Assembly: GCA_015490675.1 (NCBI GenBank)
Contig: WFXI01000086.1
Location: forward strand, 1 to 8,218
Origin: Hydrogenothermaceae bacterium
GTDB taxonomy: Bacteria; Aquificota; Aquificia; Aquificales; Hydrogenothermaceae
Length of the DNA: 8,218 nucleotides
Reading direction: 5' to 3'
Shown: one piece after another, positions 1 to 5,179 of the stretch
How positions within the stretch are numbered: position 1 is the first letter of the stretch
Layout: every line of letters begins with the position of its first letter
Notes under the pieces: model-generated
The model's input: the letters and a program-made list of their open reading frames with translations, nothing else
What the model was told of the DNA's origin: nothing
Databases searched by the model: none
Program-made: the position numbers and the translations under genes

Positions 1-1
1 A

Positions 2-235
2 AATAGAATGAAAAAAAGAGGAGAACCAGAAGAAGAAATAAAAAAAAGATTAGAAACAGCAAAAAGAGAAATTCCCCAGTGGAAGTATTATGATTATATT
101 GTTATCAATGATGTATTGGAACAAGCAAAAGAAGATATAAAAAGTATTATTTTGTCTAGAAGGCTAAAAAGGGAAAGATTTGATATCAATCAAATTGAAG
201 ATAAAAAATTAAGGGAGCTTTTAAGTGATGGATAA
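2..235 (+). CDS. gmk: Guanylate kinase, C-terminal part (5' end outside window)
   Basis: This is the 3' end of a guanylate kinase, the cytosolic enzyme that makes GDP from GMP and ATP. The reading frame is open to the left edge: the codons before the ATG at position 8 read Asn-Arg, giving NRMKKRGE, which matches the family's (E)RLxxRG lid-region motif, so the ATG at 8 is internal and not the start. It is followed by the Rx4A..E helix (RLETAKREI) and the typical YDYIVINDVLEQA segment (family pattern YDyvivNddle.A), then a short charged tail. The P-loop and GMP-binding half lie upstream of the window. About 77 residues of a usual 200 or so are present. The end overlaps the start of the next gene, so the two are probably cotranslated. 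Identification is by motif recognition only. Confidence 0.9.
   Translation, partial: NRMKKRGEPEEEIKKRLETAKREIPQWKYYDYIVINDVLEQAKEDIKSIILSRRLKRERFDINQIEDKKLRELLSDG
211..217 (+). promoter_or_regulatory. Ribosome binding site for the VanZ-like gene
   Basis: AAGGGAG lies inside the gmk 3' end, 7 bases before a GTG at 225 and 10 bases before the ATG at 228. Both starts are in the same frame and within workable spacing, so the protein begins Met-Met-Asp or Met-Asp. ATG at 228 is preferred as the stronger start codon, but GTG at 225 cannot be excluded. Confidence 0.55.
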
Positions 236-584
236 AATTAATAAAGTTTTAAGAGCTATTTTCATTTTATATATCTTATTTATTGCTTATATGTCCTTTT
301 ATCCGACACCACCATCAACACCCTCATCTGATAAGATGAATCACTTTTTAGCATTCCTGTTATTTGCAGTATTACTTAGACTGTCATTTAAGTTTGGGTA
401 CTGGGCAACATTTTTATTTTCTGTGTTTTATGGAAGTTTTATAGAAATTGTCCAGTATTTTTTACCATATAGATCTGCAGAATATGCAGATTTAGTTGCA
501 GATGCATTTGGAGCTTTATGTGGAATGTTTTTCATTTTTGTAATTGAGTTAGGAATGTCCATATTAAAGGAGGAAAAAGTATGA
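228..584 (+). CDS. Small VanZ-like family membrane protein
   Basis: A 118-residue integral membrane protein with about four hydrophobic segments (roughly residues 8-25, 39-54, 59-78 and 92-111). It carries the pattern of the VanZ-like family: DKMNHFLAF before the second helix, then YGSFIEIVQYF, the PYR..EYADLVAD segment, and a GALCG glycine motif in the last helix. VanZ itself confers low-level teicoplanin resistance in enterococci, but most members of this family are short proteins of unknown role in the cytoplasmic membrane, and nothing here suggests resistance. The start overlaps the gmk stop by 8 bases (11 if GTG 225 is used) and its stop overlaps the cmk start by ATGA, so it is embedded in a nucleotide-kinase operon. 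Family assignment is good; the function is unknown. Confidence 0.8.
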   Translation: MDKINKVLRAIFILYILFIAYMSFYPTPPSTPSSDKMNHFLAFLLFAVLLRLSFKFGYWATFLFSVFYGSFIEIVQYFLPYRSAEYADLVADAFGALCGMFFIFVIELGMSILKEEKV

Positions 585-1234
585 TTATTGCTATAGATGG
601 ACCTGCAGGTGCAGGTAAAAGTACTATCGCGAAAATTTTAGCAGAAAAATTAAATTGCACATATATAAATACGGGAGCTATGTATAGGGCTGTAGCCCTT
701 AAATTGTTAAAAATTGGAGGAAAGTTTTCTCAAGAAGATTTAAAAGAAATCTTTGAAAAGACCGATATTAATTTAGTAGGAGATAAAGTTATTCTTGATG
801 ATGAAGATGTATCTGAGGAAATAAAAGATGAAAAAGTTGCCAAATTTGCATCAAAAGTTGCACAGGTTCCTATTATCAGGCAAATCCTCATTGAAAAGCA
901 AAGAGAAATCGCTAAAACACAGCAGTGTGTAATTATGGAAGGTAGAGATATTGGAACAGTTGTTTTCCCTGATGCTGATGTGAAAATATTCTTAACTGCA
1001 TCTCCTGAAGAAAGGGCAAAAAGGAGATATGAAGAATTAAAAAGTAAAGGATTTCACATACCTTATGAACATTTATTAGAAAAAATTAAAGAAAGAGATA
1101 AACAAGATATGGAAAGAAAAATAGCTCCTTTAAAGCCAACAGATGAGCATATTTTAGTTGACACAACTGGAAAAAGTATAAATGAAATTGTAGATTTAAT
1201 TTTAAAAATAGTAAAAGAAAAACAAGGAGGATAA
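581..1234 (+). CDS. cmk: Cytidylate kinase (CMP/dCMP kinase)
   Basis: A full-length 217-residue cytosolic kinase that phosphorylates CMP and dCMP with ATP in pyrimidine nucleotide recycling. It has the P-loop GPAGAGKST at residues 7-15, the CMP-binding NTGAMYRA at 30-37, EGRDIGTVVFPDA at 120-132 (the Cmk signature), and the lid and adenine-side motifs ERDKQDMERKIAPL at 171-184 with VDTT at 193-196. Length fits the bacterial family (about 220-230). The ATG is set by a strong AAAGGAGG at 566-573, seven bases upstream, and overlaps the stop of the VanZ-like gene as ATGA, so translation is probably coupled. It follows gmk by only one small gene, putting two nucleoside monophosphate kinases in one transcript. 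No key residue appears to be missing. Confidence 0.96.
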   Translation: MIIAIDGPAGAGKSTIAKILAEKLNCTYINTGAMYRAVALKLLKIGGKFSQEDLKEIFEKTDINLVGDKVILDDEDVSEEIKDEKVAKFASKVAQVPIIRQILIEKQREIAKTQQCVIMEGRDIGTVVFPDADVKIFLTASPEERAKRRYEELKSKGFHIPYEHLLEKIKERDKQDMERKIAPLKPTDEHILVDTTGKSINEIVDLILKIVKEKQGG

Positions 1235-1236
1235 GG

Positions 1237-1749
1237 ATGCGAAAACCTCATATAAAACCAATTGATAAAGAGGTGGAAATTCCTGATAAAAAATTTCTTG
1301 TATCTAAAACAGACTTAAGGGGAATTATAAAGTACGCAAATACAGCTTTCATAGAAGTTTCAGGATATACAGAAGAAGAACTTGTGGGGAGTAACCATAA
1401 TATAGTAAGACATCCTGATATGCCAAGAACTGTTTTTAAACTTTTATGGGATACTATTCAAAGTGGAAAAGAATTTTGGGGATATGTTAAAAATCTAGCT
1501 AAGGATGGTTCTTACTACTGGGTATTTGCTCATGTAACACCATCATATGATACTACTGGAGCAAATATAATTGGATATCACTCAGATAGAAGAAAACCAA
1601 GAAAAGATGCTGTCGAAAAAATATCTCAAATATATGCTGAAGTTAAAAAAGCTGAAGAGAGAGGGGGATTAGAAGCTGGCGTAAAGAAATTTAACGAAAT
1701 TTTAGAAATGGAGGGTAAAGATTATGCTGAATTTGTCTTCTCTATCTAA
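1237..1749 (+). CDS. cetB: PAS-domain redox sensor, Aer/CetB-like
   Basis: A 170-residue soluble protein with one PAS domain at about residues 20-118. It lines up with the N-terminal PAS of the E. coli energy-taxis receptor Aer at a constant offset of +1: Asn35, the VSGYT segment at 41-45, VRHPDMP at 57-63 (Arg58, His59, Asp61 match Aer Arg57, His58, Asp60), Trp71 (Aer Trp70), VKN at 84-86 and YYWV at 93-96. In Aer these features belong to the FAD-binding pocket, so a bound flavin that reports redox or electron-transport state is expected. Unlike Aer there is no membrane or signalling part: after the PAS come only helices to residue 170 ending in YAEFVFSI. The next gene supplies the missing part, an arrangement like Campylobacter CetB/CetA. 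It starts 2 bases after the cmk stop, with AAGGAGG at 1224-1230. The symbol is given by analogy. Confidence 0.82.
   Translation: MRKPHIKPIDKEVEIPDKKFLVSKTDLRGIIKYANTAFIEVSGYTEEELVGSNHNIVRHPDMPRTVFKLLWDTIQSGKEFWGYVKNLAKDGSYYWVFAHVTPSYDTTGANIIGYHSDRRKPRKDAVEKISQIYAEVKKAEERGGLEAGVKKFNEILEMEGKDYAEFVFSI
1710..1715 (+). promoter_or_regulatory. Ribosome binding site for the MCP gene, inside the PAS gene
   Basis: GGAGGG lies 8 bases before the ATG at 1724 and within the coding part of the PAS gene. It supports a start well before the PAS stop at 1749 and so fixes the unusually long 26-base overlap between the two receptor genes. Confidence 0.7.
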
Positions 1750-3196
1750 AATACAATACGCAAATATCGCATCTATCGTTATATTTACTATAACTTTAGG
1801 TATAGAAATTTTTAAATATGGATTTGATTGGATTAGAATACTAAATTTACTAAATTTTATCTTAGCTTGGGTAATTTTTATTAATGTTCAATCTATAAAG
1901 AAGCTAATTTCTAGAATAAATACAATTTTAAGAGAAGCAAGCCAAGAAGGTTATCTTGAAGACAGAATAGTTTTATCTAAGGAGAAAGAAGAACTTAGAG
2001 AACTTGTGGATAACCTAAATGATTTATTTGACCAAGTAGAAGTTTTCTTAAGAGAACTAAAGGCACCTTTAGAGTATGCATCTGAAGGTAGATTTTTTAG
2101 AAAAGTTGTTACAGATGGCTTTAGAGGAACATTTAAAGTTGTTGCCGATGAATTAAATAAACCTCTTAAAGCGATGGAAGAAAATCATAAGTTCTTACAA
2201 AGAATAACAATAAATAATGAATTAAGTAAGCTAGGTGGTGGAATTATTAAAGGGTTACTTCTTGTTAAACAAGACTTATCAGAAACTGTTAAAAAAGCGG
2301 AAAACATTAAAAAAGCTGGTGAAGAAACAGCTAATTTATCAAATGAAAGCTTAAGAGAACTGGAAGAAATTATAAGTAAGCTTAATGATTTAATAAAACT
2401 TATAGAAGATTCTAATAAAGTAATTACAAGACTATCTGAAAAAACAGAAAACATTAGTCAAATTGTAAACTTAATAAAAGAAATTGCTGGTCAAACAAAC
2501 CTACTAGCATTAAATGCAGCAATTGAGGCAGCAAGGGCTGGGGAATATGGTAAAGGTTTTGCAGTTGTTGCTGATGAGGTTAGAAACTTAGCGGAAAAAA
2601 CGGCAAAAGCAACTGAAGAAGTAAACGCTGCTATATCTGAATTAATAGAAGAGAGTGAGAGAACATATAGAAGCTCACAAAAAATGACAGAAATAGCTCA
2701 AGAATCTAGCCACACAATAGAAAACTTTAAAGATGTGGTAGTAAAGGTAAATAAAGATGCTGTAGCAACTTTAGCATATACAAACATAATTAATGACAAA
2801 CTTTTCTTAACATTACAAAAACTAAACCACATAATATTTAAAAACAAAGCTTATAGCTCTGTTTTCCATGGTAAACTTGCCGAAAAACTACCAGATTATA
2901 CAGGTTGTGAATTTGGTAAATGGTATTACTCTAAAGGGGTTGAATTATTTAAAGATTTTGATGCATTTAGAAAAATTGAAGAACCTCATAAAGAAATTCA
3001 CCAATATATACTTGATGCTTTACAGTTTGTTGATGGAGAAGATAGAGTTCTTGAGTACAAAAATAGAGTTATTGAGGACTTTAGAAAAGCAGAAGAAGCT
3101 GCAGATAAGCTATTTAAACACCTTGATAAGCTTGCTGAAGATGTTGAACAGCACGAGCTTGCTAAAATTTCTGATGGAAAGCATAGTCAAAATTAG
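1724..3196 (+). CDS. cetA: Membrane chemoreceptor (MCP), CetA-like, with C-terminal zinc-binding CZB domain
   Basis: A 490-residue methyl-accepting chemotaxis protein that would control CheA/CheW at the inner membrane. Two hydrophobic helices (about 12-30 and 37-57) are joined by a very short loop, a membrane hairpin with no periplasmic ligand domain, as in Aer and CetA. HAMP-like linker segments follow (about 58-112 and 113-155). The signalling hairpin has the near-invariant tip at about 250-293 (IAGQTNLLALNAAIEAARAGE, GFAVVADEVRNLAE). The C-terminus, about 360-475, is a chemoreceptor zinc-binding (CZB) domain: His369, Cys395 in GCEFGKWYY, and His422 and His426 in PHKEIH give the 3-His/1-Cys set. 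There is no CheR-tethering pentapeptide. The ATG at 1724 overlaps the PAS gene by 26 bases, pointing to coupled translation and a joint receptor. Signalling and CZB domains are certain; the CetA analogy is inference. Confidence 0.88.
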   Translation: MLNLSSLSKIQYANIASIVIFTITLGIEIFKYGFDWIRILNLLNFILAWVIFINVQSIKKLISRINTILREASQEGYLEDRIVLSKEKEELRELVDNLNDLFDQVEVFLRELKAPLEYASEGRFFRKVVTDGFRGTFKVVADELNKPLKAMEENHKFLQRITINNELSKLGGGIIKGLLLVKQDLSETVKKAENIKKAGEETANLSNESLRELEEIISKLNDLIKLIEDSNKVITRLSEKTENISQIVNLIKEIAGQTNLLALNAAIEAARAGEYGKGFAVVADEVRNLAEKTAKATEEVNAAISELIEESERTYRSSQKMTEIAQESSHTIENFKDVVVKVNKDAVATLAYTNIINDKLFLTLQKLNHIIFKNKAYSSVFHGKLAEKLPDYTGCEFGKWYYSKGVELFKDFDAFRKIEEPHKEIHQYILDALQFVDGEDRVLEYKNRVIEDFRKAEEAADKLFKHLDKLAEDVEQHELAKISDGKHSQN

Positions 3197-3245
3197 GAAT
3201 ATGCATATATTTTTATATAGTAAAAACTATAATAAGGGGGCTTAA

Positions 3246-4064
3246 ATGGCTCAAGTTTACGATGTAACCGATGCAAACTTTGAGGAAGTTGTAATAGAAA
3301 AATCATATGAAAAACCTGTAGTAGTAGATTTTTGGGCACCTTGGTGTGGACCTTGTAGAGTGTTAAAACCACTTTTAGAAAAATTGGCAGATGAGTATGA
3401 CTATATCCTTGCAAAAATAAATACTGATGAAAATCCCCATATTGCTCAGGAGTTTGGAGTTCAGGGAATTCCAGATGTAAAACTATTTAAAGATGGAAAA
3501 GTAGTTGATGGTTTTGTTGGAGCTTACCCAGAACCAAAGCTTAGAGAGTGGCTTGAAAAACATATGAAATCTAAGCTACAGCAAGAGTTAGATAAAGCAA
3601 AGATGCTAATTCTAGAAGGAAAAAGAGAGGAAGCTGAAAGCATTTACAAAGAACTTTTAGAAAAGTATCCACAAAATAAAGCTTTAGCTATTGATGTTGC
3701 AAAATTCTTTATAAGTGAAGGCAAAATAGATGAAGCAGTAAAAATATTAGATACAATTCCAGAATATCAAAAAGAATACTATATTCAAGCTCAAGCCTTA
3801 AAAGAACTTGCTAAGCTAAAAGATGCTTGTGATAATTTACAGGTAGAAAATGAGCTTGATGAACTTTATAAAAAAGCAGCCTGTTATACAGTAGATGGAA
3901 ATTATGAAGAGGCTTTAAAACTATTTTTAGAAATATTACAGAAAGACAAAAACTATAAAGATGAATCTGCAAGAAAAGCAATGATTACAATATTTAACAT
4001 TCTTGGAGAGAGGGACCCACTTACTAAAGAATATAGAAAGAAACTTGCAATGGTGCTATATTGA
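3246..4064 (+). CDS. cnoX: Thioredoxin-TPR protein, CnoX/YbbN type
   Basis: A 272-residue cytosolic protein with an N-terminal thioredoxin domain (about 1-108) and a helical TPR region (about 112-240). The redox site WCGPC is at 33-37 and the cis-proline at Pro76 (GIPDVK). TPR-like helices are seen at 114-145 (EGKREEAESIYKELLEKYP), 146-172 (EGKIDEAVKIL) and 205-238 (DGNYEEALKLFLEIL). The C-terminal stretch, SARKAMITIFNILGERDPL and YRKKLAMVLY, is typical of YbbN/CnoX. CnoX is a chaperedoxin that holds unfolding proteins under oxidative stress; E. coli CnoX lacks the CxxC, whereas this one keeps it and should also be an active thiol oxidoreductase. Two more cysteines (195, 213) lie in the TPR part. 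It begins 49 bases after the receptor gene with AAGGGGG at 3234-3240, and its stop overlaps the next start (TTGA). Confidence 0.85.
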   Translation: MAQVYDVTDANFEEVVIEKSYEKPVVVDFWAPWCGPCRVLKPLLEKLADEYDYILAKINTDENPHIAQEFGVQGIPDVKLFKDGKVVDGFVGAYPEPKLREWLEKHMKSKLQQELDKAKMLILEGKREEAESIYKELLEKYPQNKALAIDVAKFFISEGKIDEAVKILDTIPEYQKEYYIQAQALKELAKLKDACDNLQVENELDELYKKAACYTVDGNYEEALKLFLEILQKDKNYKDESARKAMITIFNILGERDPLTKEYRKKLAMVLY

Positions 4065-4654
4065 TAAGAGGTTTTTTCCTCTTCATTTTTTTATTTTGCG
4101 TTTCTTATGCATCTAATTTAGAAAAATTAAGCGAATGGATAAATAAGTATAAAGATTCTTTGTACATATCATTCGAACAAATAAATTTAATTAAAGAACT
4201 TGAAGAAGAAATCCATTTTAATGGTAATCTCTGTAAATATAAAGATAAAGTTAAAATAGTTTATAAAAACAAAGAAACTCAGGAATCTCAGGAAATTTTG
4301 ATTGATAAAAATAAAGCTCTAATTTATTCTCCAGAAGATAATACTTTAATTTTAACAAAAGTTGATAACTCTTTTGTTTTATACAGGCTTATAAAAAGCA
4401 TTTTAGAAAATCCTACCAGCCTGAAAGAAAGTTTCTTAATTAAGGAAACAGACAAAGGAATAATTTTAACTCCAAAGAAAGAGTCTGATTTTAAAAAATT
4501 TATTATAGTCTTTAACAATAGTTTTATAAAAAATTTCATTGCCCAGGATAAAGAAGGGAATGAAATAACAATTACTATAAACTCAATAAATATCTGCAGA
4601 GAAACCCCTACAATAAAAACCAATAAAAATACTGAAATCATAAAACAATATTGA
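4061..4654 (+). CDS. lolA: LolA-like outer-membrane lipoprotein carrier, exported
   Basis: A 197-residue exported protein. Residues 1-17 are a signal peptide (Arg3, hydrophobic 5-14, SYA cleavage box), which fits signal peptidase I; Cys13 is not in a lipobox. The mature part resembles LolA, the periplasmic chaperone that carries lipoproteins from LolCDE to the outer membrane: ISFEQ near 36, HFNGNLCKYKDKVKIVY at 52-68, ILIDKNKALIYSPEDNTLIL at 79-98, then alternating beta strands to about 175. Similarity is to the fold pattern and not to exact motifs, so it is a divergent member. The start is TTG at 4061, overlapping the cnoX stop as TTGA; there is no clear Shine-Dalgarno sequence and no other methionine anywhere in the protein, so it probably depends on translation of cnoX. 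Two mature cysteines (58 and 179) could form a disulfide. Confidence 0.68.
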   Translation: MIRGFFLFIFLFCVSYASNLEKLSEWINKYKDSLYISFEQINLIKELEEEIHFNGNLCKYKDKVKIVYKNKETQESQEILIDKNKALIYSPEDNTLILTKVDNSFVLYRLIKSILENPTSLKESFLIKETDKGIILTPKKESDFKKFIIVFNNSFIKNFIAQDKEGNEITITINSINICRETPTIKTNKNTEIIKQY

Positions 4655-4679
4655 CAAGTCTTTAAATTCAATTTATTGT
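4651..4679 (+). promoter_or_regulatory. Sigma-70-type promoter for the 4708 gene
   Basis: A perfect TTGACA -35 box at 4651-4656 is followed after 17 bases by TATTGT at 4674-4679 (four of six matches to TATAAT). The predicted start of transcription is near 4686, leaving a leader of about 22 bases with GAGGT at 4698-4702 before the ATG at 4708. The -35 box overlaps the lolA stop codon. AAGTCT occurs twice, at 4656-4661 and 4681-4686, flanking the spacer and -10. No terminator is seen after lolA, so read-through from the upstream operon may also reach this gene. Confidence 0.5.
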
Positions 4680-4707
4680 AAAGTCTAAAACTTAAAAGAG
4701 GTAGGTT

Positions 4708-5160
4708 ATGACTCCATATGCAAAGGCTATTGTTGGAGGAATAGCTTTATTTACAGTTTTTACAATAGCATCTTTCTTCTTTTTACCTCCTAAGTACAGT
4801 GTATCTTTTGCAATAATGGATGTTGCAGTTATAATTTTTGCAATTTTAGTTTGGTGGAATGACAAATACTACAATGAACAACTTGGATTAAGAGTTTTTT
4901 CAATATCTGATAAAAAGTTTATAAGAGATGTTATATTTCGCCAGATGAATATGCACGGTGCTAATAAAATTATAGAAAAAGACAATATTATAGAGTTTTA
5001 TAAAGGAAAAGATAAAGCTGGAGAAGTTAGATTTAAACTAGATGAAAATGGAAATCCATTATATATAGATGGTAAATATGTAATAGAGGTAGAAGCCCCA
5101 GAATATATACTCCATAACATAGACCACGAGCTTTGGAGTTTAATAGGACATAAGCAATAA
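4708..5160 (+). CDS. Two-helix membrane protein of unknown function
   Basis: I do not recognise this 150-residue protein. Two transmembrane helices (about 5-26 and 32-50) are joined by a short turn (LPPKYS) and followed by WWNDKYY, placing the remaining 95 or so residues on one side of the membrane, probably the cytoplasm given the Lys/Arg-rich flank. The soluble part begins with a charged helix (SDKKFIRDVIFRQMNMHG), then has beta-strand-like segments (NIIEFYKG, AGEVRFKLDENG, KYVIEVEAPEYI) and ends with a His-rich tail (HNIDHELWSLIGHKQ). No cysteines and no catalytic motif are visible. The ATG at 4708 is preceded by GAGGT and by a plausible promoter, so it seems to be separately expressed. 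Its stop lies 17 bases from the stop of the convergent valS. The reading frame looks real from codon use, spacing and membrane topology. Confidence 0.75.
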   Translation: MTPYAKAIVGGIALFTVFTIASFFFLPPKYSVSFAIMDVAVIIFAILVWWNDKYYNEQLGLRVFSISDKKFIRDVIFRQMNMHGANKIIEKDNIIEFYKGKDKAGEVRFKLDENGNPLYIDGKYVIEVEAPEYILHNIDHELWSLIGHKQ

Positions 5161-5179
5161 AAAGGGCAAAAAGCCCTTT
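5161..5179 (-). terminator. Hairpin terminator shared by convergent genes, strongest for valS
   Basis: AAAGGGC, a five-base loop and GCCCTTT form a perfect 7-bp stem. Read on the - strand the stem ends in a run of five T (GCCCTTTTTATTG), a proper intrinsic terminator for valS. On the + strand the tail is only TTTAAG, so it is weaker for the 4708 gene. The last two bases of the valS TAA stop codon (5178-5180) are part of the stem, and the + strand gene's stop codon ends directly at its edge. Confidence 0.8.

Noticed and set aside
225..584. Glycopeptide resistance gene (vanZ proper)
   Set aside because: Only the broad VanZ-like family pattern is present. There is no van cluster and the neighbours are nucleotide kinases, so a resistance role is not supported.
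3216..3231. TATAGT-AAAA-ACTATA hairpin between the receptor and cnoX genes
   Set aside because: A 6-bp stem with one G-C pair per arm and no T run is too weak for a terminator. AT-rich spacers give such palindromes by chance.
3228..3233. TATAAT before the cnoX-like gene as a -10 box
   Set aside because: It lies only 12 bases before the ATG and touches the ribosome binding site, which would leave almost no leader, and there is no -35 box at the right distance (ATATAT only).
2868..3245. 125-codon open frame overlapping the MCP C-terminus
   Set aside because: It lies out of frame over the CZB domain, which has clear zinc-binding residues in the other frame. Its Leu/Asn/Ile-rich product looks like a frame shadow.
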